A stretch of 64,000 bases of DNA from Ziziphus jujuba (GCF_031755915.1 NC_083387.1:9259001-9323000), one strand, 5' to 3'; shown: positions 36,333 to 47,456, numbered from the stretch's first letter. Notes: generated from the letters alone by a model not told the origin. Numbers and translations: made by a program.

Positions 36333-38370
36333 CCAATATATATGAAATATATTGCCGGCCAAGATGGATTATATATTTAGAAGAATGGAGTGTTGAGGGC
36401 TTGAAAAAGGTCATCATTTTCTTTCACAACCGATGAAAAGTTCTCGTTTCCAAACCTGAGGTAGACGCCTCAACCTAATCTTTCTCTCTCTTGATCGAAT
36501 ATGCTAGCTACCACTTCTTCAGAAGCATAAAGGCATTATTATTTCTTCATTTTTTTTTTTTTTTCTGATTTCAATCCCTTTTTTTTTTTTTAAAAATATA
36601 ATGTACAAAAAGCTTTATTATACGCTTACAGAAATCAATATTCAAATATACATGGTATAAATGATACATAAAATGGCAGTGCATGGAAGTTTCTTTAATT
36701 AATTGGTTAATTTGCTTATCATTCTTGTAACAGGTGGTTAATTAATCAAGCACTTGAGGAGTTGTGTTGGGGAATTTGGCAAATATGGAAGTGGCAAAGA
36801 AATGTGGTTTTGCAGTTACCTTGACGTCCATTATAGCTGTATTAATGTCTCTGACTCTTCTCATTGTCAATTCAGATGAAGTTTGGTATGTCTTAATTAT
36901 ATACTATATTATTTTGCTCCCCTAATTTACTAAGCCCTTATCAATGCATATAGCTAGAAAAAGTATAATACATACCCACAAGGGTTAGTCCAGTTGATAA
37001 GGGAAAATGCTCCCTTTCTCTGTGACAAGGTTTGATTTTGTGGGAAGCACTTCGGGAGTGTTATAACTTCTGAATGTACCATGCAAAGATATGGGAAAAT
37101 GTACCCTAAAGATCTCTTGAAAAGATAGTAGGAGGGGAATATAAGGATGCAATTAGCCAAATTGATAAAGGTCATACTTTTTTATATTTTTTTGTCCAAG
37201 TTCGAACATGTGATAAATTGGAGAAACGTTAATTATTAAAAATAAAAAATAAAAAAAATAAAAGGTGAATATAATAATAATAATAATAAAAATCTCGATG
37301 ACCTCTTTAATATTGAAAAAGAAAAATAAAATCAAGCAAAGGGGAAAAGTATATACATATATAAACATATTTACAAGATAAAGATTTTTTGTTTTCAAGA
37401 TAAAGATCTTTTCATTTCATTTTCTTTATCCTTATTCTTATTTTTGTATGATTAGTAATTTTCATTTCATTTTAAAAATAGATTCTTTTGAATTTTGTTT
37501 ATTATATTTCTTTTGTCAATGATGTGATATTATATTCTTGGTAGACATGAATAAAGACATCAACAACAAAAAAGAAAATGGAAAATTAAAATCCTTAAAA
37601 CTTTAGTACCGTTCGTAGGATTCTTTCTTTTGATCTTCCTATATGCATATTTAACTTCTCAAAATGCGTATAGACGACCATGAAAGTTGAGAAATATTCC
37701 AAGCAGGAATTCACTGGACTATAGGTCTGCGGATCTCGTTTTGGGGAAAATGGATACTTCATCAAATATTCTGCTTTGTATTATGAGCCGGCAAGTTCAG
37801 ATCTTTTGGAATAGACCATAACCAGAAGTAGAATTAGCGTAGAGCAAGGCATTTAGCTTAATTGTTCTTTATATATATATTCTTAATAGAAATTGAGAAA
37901 TCCTTTTTGGATAGCCCAGTGGCATATAACCTTCAATTTTGGATTCAAAATTTGGTGACAAATTCCTTTTTTTCTAATTTATTAAAAAAAAATAGAGAAA
38001 TGAGTCTGCAGTTCTTTCAGACCTTCTTTTTGTATAACTAATATCATTTGTTGTATAATTATTTTAGATCGGTTAACTATTTAGTTAAATAGTCCACCAA
38101 ATCATTATTTGATACATATGTACTTTTTGGACTCAAAAAGCTTATATCATACGCACGCTTGGCCCAAAAATGGAATCAAATTGTAACATCCAAAAACAAA
38201 ATAAACCCCGTTCTTTTGTTGTAGAAACCAACAATCCCTACCTTTTGTTATAGAGTATATGCCCCGTTCTTCTTCTTTGACTATAGATCATCTTCTTTCT
38301 CGTCGAGTGCAAAGACTAAAGCCCCAAAACAACAAGAGTACTACATCTAAAGAAAGAATATGCTGGATTA
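36333..38370 (+). repeat. PPO promoter/exon 1/intron duplication, copy B
   Basis: Related throughout to 28895-30260 and 32270-32400: the TATA region (36360-36375), leader, exon 1 (36785-36885), the AAGAAATATTCCAAGC-type block (37685) and the block before the catalytic exon (38240-38360). Relative to copy A the intron is shorter. No PPO copper-binding exon follows; other sequence starts at about 38371. Confidence 0.82.
36785..36885 (+). pseudogene. Orphan PPO exon 1
   Basis: The frame Met-Glu-Val-Ala-Lys-Lys-Cys-Gly-Phe-Ala-Val, a hydrophobic stretch and the ending NSDEVW are clearly homologous to PPO exon 1 at 29334. The donor (TG|GTATGT) is in the same phase. Substitutions are moderate and the frame is open. 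Because no second exon is found in the remaining 27 kb, it probably cannot yield PPO. Confidence 0.82.
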
Positions 38371-38778
38371 ATGTCGAAGCTTATGAGTTCGACAGACGAG
38401 CATGAGCAATACCGTTTAATGAGATATGCGATGAAGAAATTCTCAGTATTCGATTTACTAAGACCTCTATGGTTGGTGGATTGTGCTTTGGGATGTTCAG
38501 CGCTGCATTTTTTGGGTTTGCAAAATCTGATTGCTGAGAAGCGGGGTGTTCGTGATGATATCAATGTTTGGTGGGGCGAGTTCAGCCACTGCTGCTAATT
38601 GTTGGTCTTATACTAACTTCTTTACTCTCTTTGCCCCTCATACTACTATTATGGTACTTGAAATGCCTAAAACCTCTGAAGAGAAAAAGAACTGTATGGA
38701 CTCTTGCAACATTTGCATATCTAACTTGCTTTCTTTTTCTATCATAAACCAATGCCAGGATCACTCCAACGGCGTGTG
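38371..38778 (+). other. Unrecognised open frames after the PPO duplicate
   Basis: One frame (38371-38598, 75 codons) starts MSKLMSSTDEHEQYRLMRYA and has a hydrophobic middle. An overlapping frame (38531-38779) continues with another hydrophobic stretch and a charged PKTSEEKKN segment. The two could be one coding region with a frameshift near 38555. Base composition is less AT-biased than the surroundings. I do not recognise a family. Confidence 0.3.
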
Positions 38779-39475
38779 ATAATTATTATTATTATTATTA
38801 TTATTATTTACTTCAAAGATATGCTGTGACTACACATAAGTAATTAAATTAAAATATGCCCGTTAGTTATAAAAATAATTGATTAATTAATTAAATTAAT
38901 ATGGCAAAAAACTTTGTATTACAGCATGATGTAAACATAAAGTGAATTGAAGCTTTCCCTTAACTTTTACACTTATTCTAATTAGTTAAATTATTAATGT
39001 GTTCATGCACTTTTCTTCATGCAAAGTAATGACACCGAAAATTTTGAGAACTTTGTCCATAAGGTACAATTCATTTGGTCAAGGAATGTCCTTGGTATCA
39101 CATGCTGCATAAATGTAAACCTTACATCTTTTTTTTTTTTTTTTTTCTTTCCCCCAATATATATTGATGTAAATCTTACTTTAAATGTACATTTTTATCA
39201 CTCTATTTACATGTGAAAATTAAAAATAAAATAAAATTATGAATATAAAAAAGAAGTGACAATTACGACAAAATTAGAAGGTAAATAAAATTAATATTAT
39301 CTGATAAATTATCCCCCAAAAAAAAAAAATGGAAAGCTTCTAATCGATATCTTTTCTAAGGCCCGAACCAGTAAATGGGTCGAATCAAAAGTCCAAAGAA
39401 CAGCAGGCCAAGGATCCAGTTAATTCGAATAACATGGGAAGGGCATTTAAGTAAAAACGCAAATACCAACCCATC
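38779..39475. other. Intergenic, with (TTA)n and T-rich runs
   Basis: A (TTA)n microsatellite lies at about 38780-38808 and a T18 run near 39130. No coding frame was supported. Confidence 0.55.
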
Positions 39476-39479
39476 CGGC

Positions 39480-39506
39480 TATAAATACAAGGATGAAAAA
39501 CCCTAG
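39480..39506 (+). promoter_or_regulatory. TATA box and telo-box promoter
   Basis: TATAAATA at 39480-39487 is followed by AAAAACCCTAG (39496-39506), a telo-box (AAACCCTA). Telo-boxes close to the start site are characteristic of plant ribosomal-protein and snoRNA gene promoters. A C/D snoRNA candidate lies 150 bases downstream on the same strand. Confidence 0.6.
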
Positions 39507-39650
39507 CTCCCAAATTTATTTGAATGGAGTCTGCTTGATCTGCAACTCTTTCTGTTTCTCTCTCTATCTCTATGTTCGTCTAAGGCAAGCCCTTATCAAA
39601 TTCCAATCTGTTTGTGTTTATATAAAATATATATGTTTGTTTTTGTTTAT

Positions 39651-39758
39651 AAGAGAAGGTTGCAATGATGATGAGAAATTCATAATCTCGTTAATCCGAT
39701 TTCTATGTGAGGATAACTTTCTTATCCATTCTTTCTCTGTTTCTGAGCACCTTTTCTT
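39651..39758 (+). ncRNA. C/D-box snoRNA
   Basis: Box C ATGATGA (39665-39671 or 39668-39674) and box D CTGA (39743-39746) are closed by a long terminal stem. AAGAGAAGGT-GC (39651-39663) pairs with GCACCTTTTCTT (39747-39758) over about 12 pairs with one bulge and one G-U. Internal CCGA (39696-39699) and TGTGAGGA (39706-39713) may be D' and C'. The 14 bases AATCTCGTTAATCC (39684-39697) just upstream of D' are, from memory, perfectly complementary to the conserved GGATTAACGAGATT of 25S/28S rRNA. That would make this a guide for 2'-O-methylation of 25S rRNA. The exact target base needs an alignment. The promoter signals upstream agree. Confidence 0.72.
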
Positions 39759-39954
39759 TCTTCTTTTCGTTTTGGTTTAGTTTGTATTTTAATTTTAATT
39801 TTAATTTTTTTCCTTTCCTCCAATTTTGTAGTTATTGACAAATTTATTCTGGTGATATTTACAATAAAATAAAACGTTTTTTTTAATAGTTTATCAAAAA
39901 ATTCTGCTGTGATTCTGAAGAGCCAATCAGACCCAAGAAAAGATTTTAGCAAAT

Positions 39955-40024
39955 GAAGACTGATGAGAGCTTGTGCATTGAATATTTACGGCAGTAACTG
40001 CATTAGTTCATTCATTCTGAGGTT
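39955..40024 (+). ncRNA. Possible second C/D-box snoRNA
   Basis: TGATGA (39961-39966) and CTGA (40017-40020) are spaced 50 bases apart with AACTGCATTAGTTCATTC in the guide position. Terminal pairing is poor, so this is weak. It is listed because plant snoRNA genes are often polycistronic and this lies 200 bases after the stronger candidate. Confidence 0.25.
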
Positions 40025-40499
40025 AAAATAACGACCCGGCTTGAGTCATTGCCACCGGGCTATATAGAACATCTATTGGTAAAAAAATAAAAAGCGCGGA
40101 TTTAACTTTAATTTTTTGGGTGATGTAAGTTGCTTAATAAACTACATGCCAAAAGTAAATAAATAAATGAAAACCATACGTTTTGTAGGATTTTAAATTT
40201 TAATGAATAATATGTCAAAGAATAATAATAATAATAATAATATAATACGGGTCATGAGGCTGACTAAACTCGAGCTGGTCATCTTATTACTTATTGGGCT
40301 ATCGATATTTTAGCATCTCATTTCATTATTAATATAATCCAAATCCAATCAAAATTACAAATAATAATAATAATAATAAATAGTAATTACCAATCAAAGT
40401 TTACAAAATATATATATCTAATCAAAAATATTAAAACTATATATATATTTTTTTCAATAGAACTATTAAAACTTTTTTTGTTCTAATATTGGCTAGACT

Positions 40500-40986
40500 G
40501 ATTTTTTTTTTTTTTAAATAAAAATAAAATATTAATGAACCACCTACCTTGGACCCTTTTCCAACCACAGAGTAGAAAAAACACAAAGAAAAACCAAATT
40601 TTGCTACAGCAAGAGCAGCTGCGTTCGTACTGGTAGGAGAGAAAGAACAAGGAAAGCCCGGAAACTGATTCAGCAAAAGAGGAACCCATCAAGAATTTAG
40701 ACACTCTTGGATCAAAGGCTCCACTTTATCATAGATCAAAACAATACGCCTGTAGAGAATCTGTTTCTATAACCCCACTTTGATGAGAAACCATAGTCAA
40801 CAGCAAAGATACAAAACCCCTCATGAATGGCTATGGCTGGCTATTAACTCCGCTGCTAAAAGGAGAACTCTGCTGAGGGATTTGCTTGCCAACTCCCACT
40901 CATCATTCCTGATAACCACCCCAATTTCCCAAGCTACTGCCTGCTCTTTGAAAGCACCTTCAGTGTTGATTTTCACAACAACTAAC
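40500..40986 (-). mobile_element. LINE RNase H-domain remnant
   Basis: The minus strand of 40824-40986 reads VVVKINTEGAFKEQ...IGVVIRNDEW...AAELIASHSHS and then a stop. This matches the start of the plant LINE RNase H-like domain (W-x-K-x-N-x-D-G-A-F..., G-x-G-x-V-x-R-D). Further along (about 40580-40660) a second frame gives TNAAALAVAKFG, like the NxAAxxLAK end of that domain. A T15 run at 40500-40515 fits a poly-A tail on this strand. The element is truncated and frameshifted. Confidence 0.6.
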
Positions 40987-41826
40987 TAGACTGATTGAAT
41001 TGATGTCATCTATAAAAATTATTTTGAATTTTAATATCATATATAACTATCAAATAATTTTCACATTTGACAAGTATATTTATAACTTAGAATATAAGTG
41101 TAACCTTATATTTATTTGTGAATATTTTTGTCTACTTTATCAAAAGAAAAGTAAAGTAGAATAAGAACATTTCAATGCAATGGTCTAAATATTATCAAAA
41201 TAATAAATGTCTCATTTTCTGTTAGACAAGTTAAAATTTTTTTAAAAGCAAAAGTTTAATTGAAAATTCACAAATTATTTTTTTATACGCATTATCATTA
41301 AAAAATAATTTTAAAATTAATTATGTATTTATTATATAAATTAAAATTAAATATTATTAATTTTTATACTACAGATAAATCTGAATAATCCATTGTTGGA
41401 CATGCTTTACTACTGGTAAATTGTGATCGGTCAAATTGAAAAAGATTTAACCAGACACATACGCAAATTTTAATAAAATTAATTTGATTAGTCTATCACT
41501 GTGAAATGAAAATTACGTCTTAACAAATAAGTAGAATGGATTAAGAAAAAAAGAAAAAAGAAGAAGGGGAATGAATAGGCGCACAATTGAGTTGAGACAC
41601 GCAACCAATGGGCGAAGAAAGAAAAAGGGAAAAGGGGCACGCAGTCCGTCTGGGCTGGCTCCATTCCAAATAGCATATTGACCAAAAAACAAGTTCCCTT
41701 TTTTATTTCCATTCCATTTCCTCCATTTTTCATTTTCTACCTTCCCAAACACCCCCACCCAACAACCAAACCGAACCGAAACCAACAAAACGAAGCAAGC
41801 AAGCAAACAATCTGGGAAATCCGATC

Positions 41827-42343
41827 ATGGAGACGCTGATGGAAGAAGAGGAAGAATACAGCTGGAGAGATGTGAAGCTTCCTTCATTGATTCCAGTTGT
41901 ACCAGAACCAGAGCTGGAGAGGGAAACAGGGGAAAGAAGGCGAGGCAGAGATTTAATCATAGCCATAGATCATGGTCCCAAAAGCAAACATGCTTTTGAT
42001 TGGGCCCTTATCCATCTTTGCAGGCTCGCTGATACTATTCATCTTGTTCATGCTGTTTCCAGTTAATTATTAACATCCTATCTCTCCTTTAACTATTTTT
42101 TTTTTTTTTTTTGAAAGGTTGCAATTTGATAATTTCGCTGTCCTTATTTGAAATTATTTTTTGTGTATATGTAATATAGGTGTGAAGAACGAGGTTGTTT
42201 ATGAGGCAACCCAAAGACTAATGGAGAAGCTTGCTGTTGAGGCTTTTGAGGTCGCAATGGTGAGTAAATGTTCATCATCAATTGCCCCATTTTAAGTACC
42301 CCTTTTTTTATGTTTCGAATAATTGTGATGAACTAGATAGTTA

Positions 42344-42383
<40 letters not shown>

Positions 42384-43106
42384 GATTTTAATTTTCTAGG
42401 AACATGAAATTTATTCTTTGATAACTTTAGGGTAGCTGATCCAAATAGACACGTAGAATAGTAAAATCAAACCAACCAAAATAATAATAAATCATATTGG
42501 ATAAACCAATTTAGGTGACCCAACTTAGCATAAACTTTTCTTTCTTCTTCTTCTTCTTTTTAAAAAAAAAAATAAAATCAAATCAAAGAATTAAACAAAT
42601 TCAGAATACAATGATTTTTAATGGGTATTATTTTAATGCTTATTCTTTGATGAAAATAGGTGAAGACTAAGGCTAGGATAGTAGAAGGAGAAGCAGGAAA
42701 AGTGATATGCAAAGAAGCAGAGAGGTTAAAACCAGCAGCTGTGGTTATGGGTACTAGAGGCAGAAGTTTATTACAAAGGTGATGATTATGATCTTGTTTA
42801 CCTTTTTCTGCTTTGTTTACAGACAAAAAAATGAACAAAAATATAATAAAATTGGATTGGTGGGATTTTGTTCAGTGTACTGCAGGGGAGTGTAAGCGAG
42901 CATTGCTTTCATAATTGCAAATCAGCTCCGGTTGTGATTGTACCTGGGAAAGGTATTCTTTCCTAGCTACCTACCCACACATAACAATTTGCATACCTTG
43001 ATGCTCAGTTTCGTATGGTGCATGGGAGTAGAATGTGCTGAAACAATTAACATTTATTTTGGAATCTTTAAATTTTCAGAAGATGGTGATGAGTCGTTGG
43101 CCTAGT
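41827..43106 (+). CDS. Universal stress protein (USP) domain protein
   Basis: Five exons: 41827-42061, 42180-42259, 42660-42778, 42876-42952, 43081-43106. Introns are GT-AG with consistent phases. The sum is 537 nt (178 aa). The protein has an acidic N-terminus (MEEEEEYSWRDVKLPSLIPV), then the USP fold: beta-1 DLIIAIDHGPKSKHAFDWAL, a central helix (VYEATQRLMEKLAVEAFEVA), and the nucleotide-binding signature VVMGTRGRSLLQSVLQGSVS (G-x2-G-x9-G-S type), followed by APVVIVPGK. USPA-like proteins of this plant subgroup are soluble and stress-related; the G-x2-G-x9-G-(S/T) pattern suggests ATP binding. The biochemical role is not known from sequence. The first ATG follows an in-frame stop-rich leader and matches family starts. 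The gene looks intact. Confidence 0.93.
42341..42384. repeat. (TTA)n microsatellite in USP intron 2
   Basis: About 13 uninterrupted ATT/TTA units inside the second intron of the USP gene. It is probably length-variable. Confidence 0.9.
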
Positions 43107-44428
43107 GGAAATCACGCTGCTCTCAAATTCCTGAATGCCTTATACCTGTAATCATCTTATATATTTGTATATTGTATTGGGGGGACTGTCTGAGTTGAAG
43201 AAAGATTGTATAAATTATGTAGCTAGGAATTCTAAATCAGAGCAAGTTTCTTTTGGTTTTTATTAAGTATGAATTTGAATTTATTGTATTTTTAGTATAG
43301 TATTCGATGTTCGATTGGGGTTGTAACAAAGAATATGTAGATTTTAGTTAGTCTAGTTTTCTATTCTTAATAGAATAGGGTTTTTTGGGGAATGCATCAC
43401 CAAGATTTCTTGTTTCTCTTTCTCTCTCTCTCTCTCTCTCAGTTATTTATTTCTTCAGATTGCTCTTTTTCATTCTAACAATAAAATCATTAAAAAAAAT
43501 TTAAGTGAATGTGAAATGAGTTTATTAAGCATTTCCAGAATTTGTGCTCATGCTTGAATCGTCGTGTCCTGGATCTTCTTTTTAGTTTTTCTAAGCCAAA
43601 AAAAAAACCATATATATAAGAATCAAATTAATAATATCACTTCGACCCAAAAAAAAAGAAAGAAAAAAAGAGGGAAGGAAGAAATTACAGTCTCAATTAG
43701 TTAATACTTATGAGATTTAAAAGAGTTGAGGAAGACAATATCTTCCTTAAAACATTACCAAGACATTCGCTAATTGAGCAAGAGAAGAGAATCACAAGTT
43801 TCGTTTTATTGTCGATTAGTCTATAATAATTTTATGTATTAAAAAAAGAAAAAACACTTTAATCGACGAAATAATATTTACTTATTTCAGTATTGAGTAA
43901 TAAAAAAGAAAAAGAACAAAAATTATCTATGCTTTTACTTACTAATGGTAGAGGTAGTACATTAAAAGGGTCAACACAAAATTTTATAAAATTCAATTAA
44001 TCTGTAAAGTAAAAGAAGAAAAAGAAAAAGAAGAAGAGGAAGATTGGAAAAGAACATAAATAGCAAACGATCAAAACCCAAATCTTTTTGGCGCAAAATA
44101 TGATAAATCTTATTACCGAGTTTTCCTTTAAAGGACAATTATTTTATTAGAGTTTGAACATATAAGTCCATTCATTAAATTAATAAATAAAAGGGTAAGG
44201 CCAGTTTAGAATGCAGGATTGAAGACTTGAAGTTGAACTTGAACTATTTGAAATTTTGTCCAACCAACTTCGATTAATTTAAAATAATCTAATTATAAAC
44301 TTAACATAGTCCGATACTGCGTCTTAATAGAGGGATTATCCCATTGTGGTGTGGAATGCTCTTCTATTTCACATTTTACGGGGTAAAAACCAACATTTCA
44401 ATGGTTTAGTATTCTGTTTGGGCTTCCT
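43107..44428. other. USP 3' flank and intergenic sequence
   Basis: Contains the USP 3' UTR (start), a (CT)n tract at 43420-43440 and AT-rich sequence. I see no further gene. Confidence 0.55.
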
Positions 44429-45088
44429 CTACTTGCTCTGGCCCAGTAATGGCCTTCGGTTTCTACTCAGGCTGTGTATTGGGTTTGGGCTCAATCTCTG
44501 TATTAGGCTTAGGATCAGGCTCAGTATTGGGTTTTGTCTGTGGATTGGTCTTGGGTAATTCCTGCGTCTGCCCCAGCCCCTATAGGGCGCAGCTTTAGGC
44601 CGATCCACATATCCATTACTGCGTTCTTGCTCATATTTGTTTGCCGTTTGCAAATTCTTCTCTGTGTTGACAATTGATAGTGAAAAATTAATAACCGTAA
44701 TCAATTATTTATTGAAGTTAAAATGAGTAGATAGTATTAGCACTCCTGCTCAAATATTAACAAAACATTTTTTTAGATAATGAGAAAGAAACATAGTTAC
44801 AATTTTGCAATTAAATAAATTAAAAGGAACTAGGTAAAAGCAATTAATATGAGAGAATAAATTTTCATGCTGAATTATAAAAGGGTAAATTATAAATATT
44901 ACATTGATAAAGAAAGAAAGAGAGAAAAACCTGTGATTACTGAATTGAGGTATTCAGTATTAGTGTGAGTAATCTCAGGATTCTCAGCAAGTTGGCGTGA
45001 TAATACTTGATAATACTTGATAATACAGAACATGTGTGGCTGTTAAGAGAAGGAGAATAATATTAAGACAAGTATTCGTGTATTTCAT
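44429..45088 (-). pseudogene. Small secreted-protein gene broken by a 10-bp repeat unit
   Basis: Exon 1 (44931-45088) starts MKYTNTCLNIILLLLTATHV, a clear signal peptide, and ends at a GT donor. Exon 2 (44429-44661) follows an AG acceptor with matching phase and encodes ...NKYEQERSNGYVDRPKAAPY, then Arg/Trp/Gly-rich sequence. Between the signal peptide and the rest of exon 1 is a 10-bp unit (TAATACTTGA on the plus strand, 45001-45026) present 2.6 times. As it stands the frame stops after 34 codons. With one unit fewer, exon 1 runs open (YYQVLSRQLAENPEITHTNT) and joins exon 2 in phase. A parallel frame in exon 2 is a Pro/Asn/Glu repeat (PKPNTEIEPKPNTQPE), so which frame is ancestral beyond the GRRRNY region is unclear. 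I do not recognise the family. Confidence 0.55.
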
Positions 45089-45846
45089 GTTTCTGCACAA
45101 AGGTAGAGGAATTTGATCGATAAGCAGAATAAGAAAATCTTCTTTGTAATCCCTTTACACCTGAGTAATGGATGAAAGAATATAATGACTTTTTATACAG
45201 AGATAATGAGAGGGTGATTCCAAGCACTCCACCTGTCGAGTTTAATTTGTTAGACTATAAACTAGCTCGAAGAGTCAAATTTAATTTTAATTGGGATATT
45301 AAATGTTGTTTCAAAGTTTTTAATGTTTTTAATTGGATATTCATAGACTACCTATTAAAAAAAAAAAAAAAGTTTTTTTGCAAACATTTAATGTCAGACT
45401 ATTTTTCGAAAAAGTAATAATAAATAAAAAGGTCATGCAACATGACTTTTAATATTTCATCTAACTAATGAAATTGACCAGTTTCCCGTTCATTTAATTT
45501 GGGTTGCTTTTTTCTTCTTTTTTTAATAGAAACTGTAATATATTTTTGGATTTCATTCAATCACAAACTTGGTCAAGTTCAGGATTTGAAAGTGTAATTT
45601 AATGGTTTACTACTAGGTCAAGTTTGTTAATACCTTTCGGACTAAATTAATTTCTTTCTCAAATTTCAAATTAGACAAGAACAATAAATTTATTGACTAA
45701 TTATAAAAGGAAAGAGGTCACATCAAAAAATTTTGTCAATCTAAGATCAAAAATGTTAAATAAGGTTCGCTTAATTGATATGCTTTCATATCCATGTAGG
45801 TTATTTTCTCCACTTCCTTTTAAATTAAAAATTGTTGTAATGCTAA

Positions 45847-45880
<34 letters not shown>

Positions 45881-46251
45881 CTTACAAATATATATATATT
45901 AATATATGTAAAAGTAAAGTTTTATTAGACAAATGAAACAAAGCATTGCAATAAATAGTGGGTCACGTATATATATATATATATACGATTTGTTTGGATA
46001 GAAGGAACTGTAAAATAAAGAAAGAGAACCAAAATCTAGTTCTACGCAAAGCCAATGTACATATATTACAATAGCATAGGAAAAACACTAACTCTATAAG
46101 AAGAGCGGAGAACCAAACAAAAAAGAAAGAAAAAATACACACAGCGCAGACACAAAGCTGGATAGATATAAATTTCTCAACTACTCATAACTTGCTCTTT
46201 GTCATACAAGCATCATCCAAACACTGTATTACTGCCGTTATTGATTTCATA

Positions 46252-46706
46252 TTACATTAATGGAGACACCAAATTAATTAAATTTAAATAAATTATTAGT
46301 TTTGTTGGAGGAGAATTGTGTCCAGCAACTGGTTTACACAGCAGATTAAGAAAAGCTGGTTTGCGGTATTGGCATATAAACTGTGTGGATGGAATATTCA
46401 TTCCATCTTCCACTTTGTTTCCCACCTCCTTTGCTTGCCCATTGCAATTACTCCTATACACCTCCTCTTCTACATCATAAATATTGATTAATTAATTGTT
46501 TCTATAGCCTTTTTATTAACAATAATACTATTATATATGGATATGAAATTGTTTTAACAATAATATCACTTGATCCAATTGATGATGATGAAATAAAGAG
46601 GATCGAAATAGATAAACACACCCATGGAAACTTCACAGGAGATTACCAGGAGTAGAACAATAAGCACAAGATCTATGAAGTGGAAATTAGTCTTAACGTT
46701 AGCCAT
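46252..46706 (-). CDS. Putative small secreted protein (100 aa), family unknown
   Basis: Exon 1 is 46622-46706: Met-Ala-Asn-Val-Lys, a strongly hydrophobic core (FIDLVLIVLLLVISC), then EVSM; donor G|GTGTGT. Exon 2 is 46252-46469, acceptor ATGATGTAG. The split codon G|AA restores Glu, and the total is 303 nt including the stop. The mature part has an acidic start (EEEVYRSNCNGQAKEVG), a middle VEDGMNIPSTQFICQYRKPA and a tail LLCKPVAGHNSPPTK, with three Cys residues. A signal peptide on its own short exon and a small Cys-containing product suggest an apoplastic signalling or defence-type peptide, but I could not match a known family (RALF, EPFL, CEP, CLE, GASA and defensins were considered). That signal peptide, splice sites and phase coincide makes chance unlikely. 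Expression would decide. Confidence 0.6.
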
Positions 46707-47326
46707 TAATTTTACCTTTGAAACATATGAATCAATCCAACATTACAATTAAGTTTTTGGGGAGATGGATGAAATTGACCTATTGTTGCTGTGGCATGGA
46801 GATATACAAATATTTGAAAAGAAAAAAGATCTATGCATGGATCCCCAAATTTTTAACTATTAGTGTTCCAAGGTCTAACACAAATCTCAAGTTCTGATCG
46901 AGACGAGAGGCTTCTTTTACTTTCATTTGCTATTTTTTATTTCCCAGTGATTTTGAAGAGATGATAAGCCAGAAAAAAACAAACAATAAAAAAAAAAAAA
47001 AAAAAAAAACAAAGGTTGAGAAGGTAGATATCAAACTTTTATTTATTTCATAAAGTATGATTGACTCAATAGCTAAGCTATTCGTGTCTAAAACTGCCCA
47101 ACTATAAGTATTAAACATAAGGTTAGAGAAAATTATTTTAAATGTTCAAAAAAAATTTTTTTTGTTTATTTCAACAAAATTGCTAATTTGAATTGTAAAT
47201 TAAAGATTACATAAGGTAAAATCCTTAGATGAATACAAAAGGCAACGTTTTAGATTTGCGTATCTTATCAATACATTTTTGTACATTATATATATAAAAC
47301 ATTCAATAATTTATTTACTTTAGACT

Positions 47327-47456
47327 AGTATGGTAGTTTAGTTGGTAAGAGCAATCTTACCTACGCTTCCTACTTTGGATTCTAGTCTACCAGAGGACAA
47401 GGGGTGTCTAAGGTCACGTAATCAGTCAAAATTAAAAAAAAAAAAAAGAAAAAAAA
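47327..47456 (+). mobile_element. tRNA-derived SINE-like sequence
   Basis: TGGTAGTTTAGTTGGTAAGA resembles the pol III box A of a tRNA. About 45 bases on, GGATTCTAGTC resembles box B (GGTTCGANTCC). The unit ends in an A-rich tail (47430-47456). Similar weaker box A/box B pairs occur at about 26740, 30350, 36985 and 37908. There is no intact tRNA fold, so it is not a tRNA gene. Confidence 0.4.

Noticed and set aside
47327..47400. tRNA gene
   Set aside because: Box A- and box B-like words are present but no cloverleaf or acceptor stem forms; treated as SINE-like.
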